Assembly: GCA_007693915.1 (NCBI GenBank)
Contig: RECS01000135.1
Span: 1 to 64,000 of the forward strand
Origin: Saprospirales bacterium
Lineage (GTDB): Bacteria > Bacteroidota > Bacteroidia > Chitinophagales > Saprospiraceae
Direction: 5' to 3'
Length of the DNA: 64,000 nt
The translations under genes and the position numbers were made by a program. Shown here piece by piece: positions 25,215 through 35,500 of this stretch. The notes beneath the pieces were generated by a model. The model did not search any database and was not told the DNA's origin. It worked only from the letters and a program-made list of their open reading frames with translations. Each line of letters starts with the position of its first letter. Within the stretch, counting starts at the first letter, position 1.

Positions 25215-26786
25215 ATGAACAAATCAAGTTGCCTCATTAAAAACCTGTTTCTCCTATCGTTCTTTACAGTGTTTTCAATATCCAGTTATGAACTGAAGTC
25301 TCAGCTACCCCAAGACCTGGATTACTGGATAATGGAAGGAATGATGGAGTGGAAAATTCCTGGCATGGCAGTTGGGGTAGTTAAAGATAATGAAATTATC
25401 TACCTGAATGGTTTTGGGGTGAGAAAGCTCGGAGAACCGGAAAGAGTAGATCGCAATACGGTTTTTGGTATCGCTTCAGTCAGTAAAAATATGACAACAG
25501 CGGCTTTGGCTATTCTGGTAGATGAAGGGAAGTTGCATTGGGATGACAGGGTAATAGATCATATCCCCTGGTTTGAATTGAGTGACCCCTGGGTAAGTGC
25601 GCAAGTCACTGTAAGAGACCTACTGCTTCATAGAGTAGGGGTAGGTCGCATGCTTGGCAACAGACTTCAGTTCATGACTTCTTCAGAAAGAGATGAAGTG
25701 ATTTACCAAATGAGATTTATGCCATTTGAGGCGCCTTTTAGGTATCAGGCAGTTTACAGTAATGTCATGTTTTCAACTGCTGGACAACTTATTGAATACA
25801 TAGAAGGGGTCAGCTGGGATGAATTTTTAATGGAAAGATTATTTTCTCCACTTCAAATGAACCGAACAAGCACAAGAATTACCATGCTGGAGGGATTGGA
25901 CAATGTCGCTCATCCACATCAGGAAATAGATGGTGAAGTCGTGCCCATTAGTTGGAGAAACTGGGATAATGCAGGTCCCGCAGGTGGAGTTAATTCATCA
26001 GTTGCAGATCTCTCCAATTGGTTGTTGATGCAGTTGGGAGATGCCGGAAAATTTCAGGATAGTAGCTTGATTAGTACAGCAAGAATGAGGGATATGCACA
26101 GACCACAACAAGCTTTGCCTCCCGGCGATCCCTATAAGGCTCAAGCTTCCTTTGGGCTGGGTTGGAGAGTGTCAGATTATGAGGGGTACAGAATCTTAAG
26201 CCATGGTGGCGCAACGGATGGTTTTAATACTTCAGTCTATATGCTGCCTGAAGAAAATCTGGGAATTATCGTAATGAGTAATACCTTTAATTTGTTCAGA
26301 GAAGCAGTGGTTTTTACTCTAATTGATGCCATCATCGGGAATGAAGGTAAAGACTGGCACGAATATTACAGAAATCTATATCTGGAAGGATTTGAACGAG
26401 TGAAATCCCTTAGAGAAAAAATTAATGAGGAGAGAGAAAAGAAAACATCTCCCTCATTTAAACTGGATCAATACACAGGAATTTATGCAGATGAAGCTTA
26501 TGGTCAAATAGAAGTTTTACTCAACGAAAATAAGGAATTAGAGATAAAATTCTGGGAAGATGAAAACCTGATTACCATTCTGGAGCATTGGCATTACGAT
26601 ACTTTCAGAGCAATTTGGAAAAACCCTGCACAGAGAGAAGAATTTTGCTGGTTTACAATGGGCAAAGACGGAAAGCCTGAATTTCTTAAGTTTGAGTTTG
26701 CACTCAGACCTATGCTTTTGCAGGTAGGTGCTTATCCTTCAAATTATACGAGAGTGGTTAGTTTTAAAAAAACCTCTGACAAATGA
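25215..26786 (+). CDS. exported serine hydrolase of the beta-lactamase/penicillin-binding class C family
   Basis: 523 residues. The signal peptide ends near residue 29. The catalytic S88-V-S-K91 (SxxK) is followed by a Y-S-N box in FRYQAVYSNVMFS and the HGG box in ILSHGGATDGF, the full class C/esterase-type set. A C-terminal domain from about 410 (LDQYTGIYADEAYGQIEVLL) resembles DUF3471, common in this family. Possible roles are D-aminopeptidase, esterase or peptidoglycan-related hydrolase; the substrate is not evident. It overlaps the next gene by 4 bp (ATGA). Confidence 0.92.
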   Translation: MNKSSCLIKNLFLLSFFTVFSISSYELKSQLPQDLDYWIMEGMMEWKIPGMAVGVVKDNEIIYLNGFGVRKLGEPERVDRNTVFGIASVSKNMTTAALAILVDEGKLHWDDRVIDHIPWFELSDPWVSAQVTVRDLLLHRVGVGRMLGNRLQFMTSSERDEVIYQMRFMPFEAPFRYQAVYSNVMFSTAGQLIEYIEGVSWDEFLMERLFSPLQMNRTSTRITMLEGLDNVAHPHQEIDGEVVPISWRNWDNAGPAGGVNSSVADLSNWLLMQLGDAGKFQDSSLISTARMRDMHRPQQALPPGDPYKAQASFGLGWRVSDYEGYRILSHGGATDGFNTSVYMLPEENLGIIVMSNTFNLFREAVVFTLIDAIIGNEGKDWHEYYRNLYLEGFERVKSLREKINEEREKKTSPSFKLDQYTGIYADEAYGQIEVLLNENKELEIKFWEDENLITILEHWHYDTFRAIWKNPAQREEFCWFTMGKDGKPEFLKFEFALRPMLLQVGAYPSNYTRVVSFKKTSDK

Positions 26787-28036
26787 TTCGGTTGTTTTTT
26801 TTCTTGCTGATTATGGTTTATTCATCCCCGTCTAATTGTCAAATTTTAGGGTGTACAGATCCTTTAGCAAACAATTATAATGAACAGGCAGAGATCAATG
26901 ATGGAAGTTGTCAGTATCCCTTTACAACATTTACACCCGAGATAATTGGTGGTCTTCCGCCGGAAGTTCCTGAGACCTCCGGTCTTGTTCTTCATAAAGG
27001 ATGCCTCTGGACTCACAATGACAGTGGGTGGCAGCCCGAACTATTTTGTCTCGACCCTGAGGACGGGAGTTTAATACGTAGGGTTTGGGTAGAGAATGCG
27101 GGAAATCGTGACTGGGAAGAAATTACAATGGATGAAAACTATTTGTACATTGGCGACTTTGGAAATAACAATGGCAATCGGAGGGATTTGGTGATATATA
27201 AAGTTCCTTTAACAGATTTGGAATTGGATACTGTTTTTCCAACTGAAATTACATTTGAGTACCCCGATCAAAGGGATTTTAGCAGCCGCCCCCTGGAAAA
27301 TGATTTTGATATGGAGGCAATGATTAGCTTTGGTGACAGTTTGTATCTTTTTTCCAAGAATTGGGAAAGTCTTAATACGCGAGTATATTCATTGCCTAAG
27401 GAACCAGGTGATTATATCGCATCATTGTTGGATAGTTTCGAAGTGAATGGGCTGATTACCGGTGCATCTTTTAATCCAGAGGACAGTCTGATTGCGCTCG
27501 TGGGTTATACTACTTTTCTACAACCCTTTACCTGGCTATTTTGGGATTTCAAGGGTAGCTCTTTTTTTTCCGGAAACAAAAGGAGAATTGAACTTACGAT
27601 TCCATTTCATCAGGTGGAAGCGATATGCTGGAATCCAGACGAAAATTATTTTTACCTAAGTAATGAGCGCTTTGATAATATAATAACAGTTCCAGCAAGA
27701 CTCCATAAATTTGAAGTAGATCAATGGATTCAACCGGAAATCTCAAGCACTGAGAATTTTACTGAGATCCTCCCATTAAAAATTTTCCCTAATCCGGCAG
27801 GACATACCATTTACATCCAATTAATTGATCAGCATTTTCCAGCTTCATTAGTTCGAGAAGATAGAAAGTTTAATCTAAAAATATACAATTATGGAGGGCA
27901 ATTGGTGTTGAATAAGTCTATTGACAGTAGTTTAGATAATTTCTCCTTAAATGTGGAGAATGTGAGCAGCGGAAAATACATATTGGAAATAACAAACGGA
28001 ATAAACCGATTTGTGACGAGTTTTATTAAAGAATAG
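26783..28036 (+). CDS. secreted T9SS type A protein with GCTDP motif
   Basis: 417 residues. Signal peptide to about residue 20. A GCTDPLANNYN...NDGSCQYP segment (about 23-47) is the small calcium-binding-like motif often seen in Bacteroidota cell-surface proteins. The middle (about 55-315) is beta-propeller-like: GLVLHKGCLWTHNDSG, DENYLYIGDFGNNNGNRRD, NPDENYFYLSNE. The end LKIFPNPAGHTIYIQL starts the T9SS type A domain. It is translationally coupled to the serine hydrolase. No enzyme motif is seen. Confidence 0.8.
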   Translation: MIRLFFFLLIMVYSSPSNCQILGCTDPLANNYNEQAEINDGSCQYPFTTFTPEIIGGLPPEVPETSGLVLHKGCLWTHNDSGWQPELFCLDPEDGSLIRRVWVENAGNRDWEEITMDENYLYIGDFGNNNGNRRDLVIYKVPLTDLELDTVFPTEITFEYPDQRDFSSRPLENDFDMEAMISFGDSLYLFSKNWESLNTRVYSLPKEPGDYIASLLDSFEVNGLITGASFNPEDSLIALVGYTTFLQPFTWLFWDFKGSSFFSGNKRRIELTIPFHQVEAICWNPDENYFYLSNERFDNIITVPARLHKFEVDQWIQPEISSTENFTEILPLKIFPNPAGHTIYIQLIDQHFPASLVREDRKFNLKIYNYGGQLVLNKSIDSSLDNFSLNVENVSSGKYILEITNGINRFVTSFIKE

Positions 28037-28080
28037 GAGATTAGTTATCGATCTTGTTGATGGTTTTGATAGAAATTAGT

Positions 28081-28977
28081 ATGAAGTGGACTTATAAATA
28101 CCTTCTTTTTATTAGCACTTTGCTTGTAATGCAGTTTAACCAGCAGTTGAGCGGTCAAGAACTCATCCTCTATATTGTCACTCCTCCTGCTGAAATATCA
28201 TGGGAAAGCCCAAGAGATTTGATGCGTACCACTTTATTCAACCAGTTCAGGAGAAGTATAAGGCAAACTACTTATCCATTAGGACATTTATATATAGGAT
28301 TAATTCACGAAGAAAATGGTGTTGAAATCTGGACAGGAATGACAAGGGAACATCTTAATACAGCGGGACAAAAAGTTATGAGGGAAGGCTATGGGATGGG
28401 AATTCTATTTGCAGATATTGAGGGCAGGTTGCAGGAAACAGAGGAAATCATTCAATCCATTGAGAAAATTGAGCAGTTTGGAGAATCCTCTTTTCTAAGG
28501 TTTGCTGTCTCTGAAGAAACTTTTTTAAGACTTACCGACTACCTCAAAGAATACACAAAAAGGAATTATGGAGATATTTACAATGGCTTGAATCGGCCAC
28601 GTGAAGGGTTGGGAGCGGGCTGTGCTGCCTTTGGAGAAAGCTTCTTACAACTTGCAGGAATTCCTTATGAGCAATGGCTTTCAGATTGGTCTGCAGAAAT
28701 CAGAATACCTGAGAATCTGGCAGGAGGCAATAGATTTAAGCGCCATGTCACCATATCGCGACAATTACTCACTGCAAAATGGGCTTCTAAGGATGAACCT
28801 CACTATTTGTTTTCAGTTATGGACCCATTCATTATGCATCATTGGGTTATTGAAAAATGGAATGATAAACCATCAGATTCATCAATGCAGTTGGACAAAA
28901 AAAACAATGTTAAGGGAATTTTTATGGATTTCAGTCATTTAATGCCGCCTGAGGAGCCTATTTTTATGGTGAGATAG
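28081..28977 (+). CDS. exported protein, possibly NlpC/P60-like (permuted papain fold)
   Basis: 298 residues from the ATG at 28081; a TTG at 28054 is less likely because it would precede a complete signal peptide (KYLLFISTLLVMQFNQQLSGQ). Two segments suggest a permuted papain-like hydrolase: a His in YPLGHLYIGLI (about 82) and a Cys in GAGCAAFGESFLQLAGI (about 183). The latter resembles the NCxxFVxxxLxxAG of YiiX/LRAT-like enzymes. No family can be named with certainty. It is 44 bp downstream of the T9SS gene and may close that operon. Confidence 0.6.
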   Translation: MKWTYKYLLFISTLLVMQFNQQLSGQELILYIVTPPAEISWESPRDLMRTTLFNQFRRSIRQTTYPLGHLYIGLIHEENGVEIWTGMTREHLNTAGQKVMREGYGMGILFADIEGRLQETEEIIQSIEKIEQFGESSFLRFAVSEETFLRLTDYLKEYTKRNYGDIYNGLNRPREGLGAGCAAFGESFLQLAGIPYEQWLSDWSAEIRIPENLAGGNRFKRHVTISRQLLTAKWASKDEPHYLFSVMDPFIMHHWVIEKWNDKPSDSSMQLDKKNNVKGIFMDFSHLMPPEEPIFMVR

Positions 28978-29091
28978 TTTCATGCTAAAATCTGTTCCCC
29001 ATTATTCATTATATCATCCACCAAATTAGCTGGTAATTGCATCTCAATATAAAAAGATTAAAGCTGCCTACCTTCTGCTTGGGTTCTTTTT

Positions 29092-29124
29092 TTTGCCTTG
29101 CAGTTGGTTTCTTTATTATATTTG
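29092..29124 (+). promoter_or_regulatory. Bacteroidota promoter of the DUF4837 gene
   Basis: TTTG (29092-29095), 21-bp spacer, TATATTTG (29117-29124); both boxes match and the ATG follows 19 bp later. Confidence 0.6.
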
Positions 29125-29143
29125 TAATCTCAAATAGCGGATC

Positions 29144-30208
29144 ATGCTTAGATTCTTTGTGATATTATTTGCTTTTCTTACCCTTGCTGCCTGTGGTAGT
29201 GATGTTCAGGATCGTTTTCGGTCAACACCTACAGCTATTGGAAGAATCCAACAAATGAATATCATTGCTGATCAGCAATTGTGGGATACCTACCTTTCTG
29301 ACACCTTTGCTTTTTATTATCAGGGGGCATATTTGATCCTTCCTCAGCCTGAGCCCATTTTTGATATTAGGGTTTTCAGTACGGAGGATGTTTTATCCGA
29401 AACTAGCCTCAGAGAGCTTAAGTTGTTTGTAAAAGTTGCCAATCTCGCAGATGAAAATTCCCCAACCACTCAAATGGTCTTATCTGACCTTGGAAAGGAA
29501 ACCATAAACGAATCTTTACAAAATAGGAATTTTGGGGTACAAATTGCAAGAGACAAATGGGCAAGAGGTCAATTGGTGGTTTATATTTTCGGTAAAAGCA
29601 TTGATGATATTGTGGAGGGCATTCCAAGAAGTTTTGATCAGATCAGGAGCAGGATAGCAGAGTTTTATGAGAGAACCTTGGAAGCAGAAATTTTTGGTGG
29701 AGGTATCAACAGACCCCTTGCAAATCTAGTAGCTTCAAAATTCAATGCTGACATTCGCATTCCTTCCAATTGGGTATTGGCTATTGAAGATAAAGATTTC
29801 CTATGGCTGAGAGAGGAGCAGCGAAATGCAAGCCTAAGCCTCTTATTTACCAAAGTTCCCTATGAGGATGAGAGTCAACTTAGTCCGGAGTTTTTGAGGA
29901 GTCTGAGAGACAGTATAACTTCTGAACGCATCAGCAGCGGCAAGGAGGGTTCCTATATGGTTGTGGAGGACAGTTATTTACCCACTTTTAATTTTCAATA
30001 TAATCATCACGGTAGTTACACTGTGGAATTGCGCGGTATATGGGACATGCGCTCAGACTTTATGGGTGGTCCTTTCAAATCTTATCTCTTCCACCGTCAG
30101 GCTGACAATATGCTTATTTTTGTCGATGCCTTCGTTTTTGCACCAGCTGAAGACAAACGCAATCATATGATTAGGCTCGAATACATTGTGAAAACATTGA
30201 GGTTGTAG
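29144..30208 (+). CDS. DUF4837-family lipoprotein
   Basis: 354 residues with a lipoprotein signal LTLAAC17G. The sequence pattern GRIQQMNIIADQQLWD followed by two similar halves (about 30-170 and 175-354) fits DUF4837, found as far as I know only in Bacteroidota. The second half begins RIPSNWVLAIEDKDFLWLRE and contains RGIWDMRSDFMGGPF, both conserved features as I recall them. Function unknown. Confidence 0.88.
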   Translation: MLRFFVILFAFLTLAACGSDVQDRFRSTPTAIGRIQQMNIIADQQLWDTYLSDTFAFYYQGAYLILPQPEPIFDIRVFSTEDVLSETSLRELKLFVKVANLADENSPTTQMVLSDLGKETINESLQNRNFGVQIARDKWARGQLVVYIFGKSIDDIVEGIPRSFDQIRSRIAEFYERTLEAEIFGGGINRPLANLVASKFNADIRIPSNWVLAIEDKDFLWLREEQRNASLSLLFTKVPYEDESQLSPEFLRSLRDSITSERISSGKEGSYMVVEDSYLPTFNFQYNHHGSYTVELRGIWDMRSDFMGGPFKSYLFHRQADNMLIFVDAFVFAPAEDKRNHMIRLEYIVKTLRL

Positions 30209-30219
30209 TGGATCCACAT

Positions 30220-30648
30220 CTATTGGCCATTAAATTTATATCGCAACCCCCAGGAGGCTTGTAAAATCATACCCTCAAAATATTCATAAGTTGGCTGAAG
30301 TTCGACATGAAGAGAAAACCTTTTAAAATCTGGAATCGGACTAAATTGGATCCCAGCTGGAATGACCAAACCATCAATTATATTGAAAGCATATCCCAAT
30401 CCTATGTATATACTGTGATACTCTCTCCTTATAATATTATAGCACAAAACTATTTCTGGTGTAATATCTTCCCTGAATGTGTTACTGTAGACTCTTAATT
30501 CACCGCGGAATTTATTACTAAAATCATAGCCCACTCCTATTTTGGCCAATGAAGATGAATAGTAAGCAATACTCGGTTGACTTTCTCCATTGGAACTAAT
30601 GCCAAATAATAGCCCCCACAAGATTAATAATTTAGTGGTTATTTTCAT
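30220..30648 (-). CDS. small outer-membrane beta-barrel-like protein
   Basis: 142 residues from the ATG at 30646-30648. The frame is open to 30762, but this Met begins a good signal peptide (KITTKLLILWGLLFGISSNGES). The mature part is a series of short amphipathic strands (LAKIGVGYDFSNKFRGELRVYSN, YHSIYIGLGYAFNII, ASWGLRYKFNGQ) like an eight-stranded barrel. No family recognised. It converges on the DUF4837 gene with 11 bp between stops. Confidence 0.65.
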   Translation of the reverse strand: MKITTKLLILWGLLFGISSNGESQPSIAYYSSSLAKIGVGYDFSNKFRGELRVYSNTFREDITPEIVLCYNIIRREYHSIYIGLGYAFNIIDGLVIPAGIQFSPIPDFKRFSLHVELQPTYEYFEGMILQASWGLRYKFNGQ

Positions 30649-30912
30649 TTTTTTCACATTACCCAATTTAATTAGTTTAAAAGTAAGCTTAAATATGTGA
30701 GCAATCATCCACCACTTTTCTCTAGTTGAGGTAAAATTATGAAAATTAGGCGTAATAGACAAAATGGTTGATAAAAACGGCTGTATCGTATAATAAATCT
30801 AGCTTTGGGGCAAATCAAAGTTTTTGAATAATAAGATGAATAATTTGAATCAGTCCCAATTCGCCAAATTCAGACAATTTGGTCATATTAGGATTTAGCT
30901 AAATTATCTTCC

Positions 30913-31437
30913 TCACTCTCCCTTTAGCTCCAAAATCAAATCACTGTAGGATTTATCGATCAAGGCACCTTCAGGCAATTCAAAAAAATGTAAATACTTA
31001 TGACACTGCTGCTTTAATTCGTCTATTGAAAAATCTTCACCACTTTCAATTGCTTCCACCTCCATAAAAGTTCCCAGTTTCTCCACTCGGTCAAAGTGAA
31101 TTTTTACATTTTCGACAAAATAGATTTTACGCTTTTTTTCCACCACAACTTTTATTCCCAATTGATGAATTAAAATATCTTTAAGTGCGGTATCCGGTTG
31201 GTGTTTGTATAAAATCACACGCGATTCCTTTGCTCCTGCTATATTTTCCCTGTCGTAGTTGATTAAAGCATTTTCGATATTTCCTTCTCGCAATTTTAAT
31301 CTGCCTTTAGGGGTATTGAAGTAGGTGTCAATCTGATGATCGAGACCCCTGAAAGTCGGATTTAGAGTCAGCAGTTGCTTCTCGTATTTTTCAATATCGT
31401 TTACCTTGGCCTTGAATTCAAATATTTTTTTATTCAT
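30913..31437 (-). CDS. CYTH-domain protein (triphosphate tunnel family)
   Basis: 174 residues, no signal peptide. The N-terminal EFKAKVNDIEKYE is the E-x-K/E-x-K-type start of CYTH proteins. KLREGNIENALINYDRE and SRVILYK supply the strands with basic residues, VVVEKKRKIYF and VKIHFDRVEKLGTFMEVEAI the later ones. CYTH enzymes include class IV adenylate cyclases, thiamine triphosphatases and inorganic triphosphatases acting on triphosphates with divalent metal. Here it is the last gene after the haloperoxidase-like enzyme and a phosphate-type porin, 14 bp from the latter, so inorganic or organic triphosphate hydrolysis would fit the context. Confidence 0.85.
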   Translation of the reverse strand: MNKKIFEFKAKVNDIEKYEKQLLTLNPTFRGLDHQIDTYFNTPKGRLKLREGNIENALINYDRENIAGAKESRVILYKHQPDTALKDILIHQLGIKVVVEKKRKIYFVENVKIHFDRVEKLGTFMEVEAIESGEDFSIDELKQQCHKYLHFFELPEGALIDKSYSDLILELKGE

Positions 31438-31451
31438 AAATTTAATCTCCT

Positions 31452-32504
31452 TTAAAACTGTACTTGCAAGATTACTGAGAACCCACTTTGGTTTTTACCG
31501 GCTTCTGGCATAAAAAGATCATAGTTAATTTGAAAGGCAGTAATATCATTAAAATCGTGGTTGATGCCGAAGGTAAGTCGTCTGTCAGTATTATCCATTT
31601 CTTTGAAATCCCAACTCTGCCACCTTCCAAGAAATAATGTCCGATTCAGGAAGTAATAACCAAGAGTAAAATAGTATCCGCTGATTTGCTCTTTTTTATC
31701 CTCAAAATCTTCTGTTTCAAGTCGTCCTGTAAGGTACTCAGTGGCAAAGACCCATTTGCTCCACTCCAACCTCAAATCTGCTCCGGCTATACTTCTTTGC
31801 CCTCGTAAAATGGGTCCGGAATTACCACTTTGTGTGCCCGCAGAATTCCCATTTGATCCGCTGATTGCTATTTCGAGCTTGTCATCGCCCCTGTCCAGAA
31901 GTCTGTATTGTGCCCGACCGATTCCATAAAACCTATTGTTATTATTTCCCCTTTCCAGACTGGTTCCATTATAAAGCCCTATGAAGTAAGAGAAGTTATC
32001 AAAATCTCCGATAGCAGATATTCCAATTTCACGTGATTGCACTAATAGACGGGTAATTTGAGCCCTACTAATAAAATCCATAGACCCGGGATCGGGTATA
32101 AAATCCAGCGTCTGTTGGGGTTTCATGGCACCAAAAGCTACCTGCAATTCTTCCGCAAACTTGTATCCAATAAAAGCATCAAGGACATTGGGTTCCCTGA
32201 CAAGATTAAAAAACAATCTATAGTAAAATCCACTGTCCCAATTTCCTCGAATACTGATTCTGGCATTAGTGGCTTCAAAAGTCCTTCCTCCCAGAAAATC
32301 ATCGTCCCGCAAAGAGTAATTAAACCCAGCTTGAAGCAACACATTCATGGTAAAAGGTTCCGTTTTGATTAAGGGCGGAAATTCGCTTAAGGAAAGTGTA
32401 TCCTTTTGCAAAACACCCGCATAGAGTGTGTTTCCAATTATTGAAAATTGGAAGCATTGACATCCAAAAACCATCACAAAGATTAGTATTAACCAACTTC
32501 TCAT
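31452..32504 (-). CDS. OprO/OprP-like (phosphate-selective-type) porin
   Basis: 350 residues. A signal peptide covers about residues 1-30 and the rest is a beta-barrel. Barrel features resemble the porin O/P family: FEATNARISIRGNWDSGFYYRL near the N-terminus, AFGAMKPQQTLDFI and the terminal FSVILQVQF ending in Phe. In Pseudomonas OprP binds phosphate with a Lys/Arg ladder; I cannot identify that ladder here by eye. Its start codon overlaps the stop of the upstream haloperoxidase gene (ATGA), so the two are coupled. Confidence 0.75.
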   Translation of the reverse strand: MRSWLILIFVMVFGCQCFQFSIIGNTLYAGVLQKDTLSLSEFPPLIKTEPFTMNVLLQAGFNYSLRDDDFLGGRTFEATNARISIRGNWDSGFYYRLFFNLVREPNVLDAFIGYKFAEELQVAFGAMKPQQTLDFIPDPGSMDFISRAQITRLLVQSREIGISAIGDFDNFSYFIGLYNGTSLERGNNNNRFYGIGRAQYRLLDRGDDKLEIAISGSNGNSAGTQSGNSGPILRGQRSIAGADLRLEWSKWVFATEYLTGRLETEDFEDKKEQISGYYFTLGYYFLNRTLFLGRWQSWDFKEMDNTDRRLTFGINHDFNDITAFQINYDLFMPEAGKNQSGFSVILQVQF

Positions 32505-35500
32505 TGATGAATAACAAAATTTTTAATTAAAACGGCACCCCCAGCATTGATATACATTAAATACATTCCAACAGTTAAATTAGCGGTTGATATTTCAATA
32601 GTTTTTCCTGATAACCATTCCTCCTTACCTGATAAAACCAAGCTTCCTTTATTGTCAAAAATCTCATAAGAAACAGCTTGCTTTAAATTCAGGTCACTTC
32701 TCAGGATTAGATTTTCACCCGCTCGAATGGGATTTGGGAATAAACTTATTGTGCTGACTCTTTCAAAATCATCCGTACTGACAGGTTGAATGTCTATAGC
32801 AATAAATGAAGATTCTTCCCATGAAATCATTTTATTTTCAGCAAGATCCTCTGCTGAACTAATAATCAGCCCAACATCATTGTCCATAAAATCAATACCC
32901 TGAACATCATAAACGGCCACCCAGGTCGTATCGTCTTCCCATCCACTCAATTCAGTATTCAAAACCAAAGGCTTTTCCACAGTTACATTCGAATATACCC
33001 ACTCTACGAAAACATCAAAGGAAGTATTCATTGGTTCATCGAAAATTGTTGTCACTATTAATCCTCCCTCTCCAATATCTTCAGTCTCGATGGTATAAGC
33101 ATTTGCAGTTACAGATACTAAACCCGGTGGTCGCGTATCGATAGAAAACAAGTTAGGAATTTCCAATGCGATTAACTCATTCCCGGCAATGTCTCTTGTG
33201 TTATCGATGCTTATAGATATATCCGATATCTCAATTTCTTCATCGCTGATTTCAAATACAGCTAAATAAGTACTGTCAGACTGCCAGGTGGATAGAATAT
33301 CAGATAATGTCAGGAAGTCATTTGTTTCCAGTCCCGAAAAAACCATTAAAGGCTGTTCAGTTGTATCACAAGCTTCGTTGAAAAATAAACTGATTTCAAA
33401 AAACTCCTCATCGGCAGTTTTTACATTGATTAACGAATGACTCAACTCGAAATCCATTAATTCGGGTCGGATCAAATCCAAAATCATGAAGTCTTCCATT
33501 GTAAAAAGTCCCATTTCATTCTGCGAAAGATCTTCAATTCCGCTGACTTCTATTCCAATAAATTGTAGATTGGTCACTTCTGCAATGACGCTGAATTGGG
33601 CTGAATAAATGGAATCATTTTCCCAACCTGAGAGGGAGTCTATTCTACTAAAATCTACCTCAGTATCGTCATTCGATAAGAAGGAAATGATCGGCTCTTC
33701 CGCTGTCATACACTTTTCACTAAAGGCTAAAACCACTGAAACCATGCTATCAATATTAGAAATGTTTAGTATTGGTCTTTGAGTTTCTAAGTTAACCAAC
33801 TCAGGTGCATTGGTGTCCAGATAGAAGAAATTTTCTGCTGAAAAAGTATCCATTGAATTACCTGCCAGATCCAAAACTCCCGCAATTTGAATATCAATAG
33901 AATCCCTAAATTCAAAGCCGGAAGCAACCTCATAAACCGCTATAAAAGTAGAGTCATTTGACCAGGCAGAAAGGCTGTCGATAAATATAAGAATACTATC
34001 AGCCCCAAATATGTTGGGAAAAGAAATTTGGGGATTTTCTGTTGTCTGACATGCTTTATTAAATAATAAGTTCAGACTGAGGTTTTCATTTTCAGTATTG
34101 ATAATATTAAGCAGTTGGTAATTAGTTGTCAAATCAGTTAATTCGGGTCTTTTCAGATCAATCAGTAATTCAATCAGATGAATACTATCCTGCAATTGAA
34201 TCATAGTCCACGATTTAGTATTTCTGATTATTAAACTGGGATTTGATATTACAAAATCAATACTATCTGCAACAAGATCAGCCTGAAAACTGCTGTCAGT
34301 CACCCAGCTACCATCATCTGAGTTGATAAAGTCAAATTCAATGCCATTTGCTTGCAAAAGCAACTCAGGTTTTTTCTCGACATCCATTCTTCTGTCAAAA
34401 TGGATAGTTATCTGAAATGTATCAGAAACATTTGATAAATTAACGCTTGTTGTTGAAACAGAAATACTTTCTACTAATGGAGGTGGAAGTTCAAGAAATT
34501 CATTCATGAAGTTTACTGCTTGCCTGCCTAATGTATAACCGATAATTCTACCGGGGATATCATCAACGGCAGGGTGTATGCCGCCCCATATTCTGGAGAG
34601 GCTAGTCTGATCTGAAGCATCCCGATAAGTAGCCCATTGGAGGTAAATATCTTCAGAAGGACCATTTTCAAATTCTAGAAAATCATTAGCCGGCGCATAA
34701 AACTCTCCCATACCACCGGGGAAAAACGGTGTACCGGTCATTAGGGTCATCACTTCTGCTGCTGCTCTCGAATAAGTAGAATGACCTGACACAAATCCCG
34801 CAAATGGAGGAGTTACAAAAGATGGTCTTTGGTAAGGCCACCAATCCTCGGCTAGTATCCAACCAACACCTGCCACATCAGTGAGCGGATTATCAATATA
34901 ATCAGGTCCCCTCCAGGTAAAAAGTTTTATTTTACCTATATTCTCCTGATTTTCACCCTCTAGGTCATCACCTGGTCGGATCAGTTCTACATAACCGGGA
35001 ATCAGAGGAAACCCTAATGGGTTATAGCTTAGGTCATCGGGATCGCTACATTGTCCCATCTGCCCAAGATATCGAATTGCTGATACAGGTCTGATATAAT
35101 CGTAAAAACCTTTGACACTCCAGGCAGCGATAGCTGCATCATGCATTGCACCTCCCAATAACAAATATGCCCTCAGATCATATTCCAAATCCGACAAAAT
35201 ATAACCTTCGCCCATCCACCTGTTTTCAAATAAGCTATGGTCCCGGACATGATTATAAATGGAAAACCAATGCCCTGGAGGGGTTTCTGAATCCGGACCA
35301 TCTGCCCAGAATTCTGCAAGTATTCTTGCGTAATCTGCCCGTTTTACAATTTGAGGTTCATATGGTTCTCCGCTAACTGGGTTCACAGCATGACCGGAAC
35401 TTATATCACCACCATCAAAAAAATTGTAATAATCTTCATAATTTGACCAGTCATCAGGTAATGGCCCCATATTCCCAAATGAAGCAGGCGATATGTCCCA

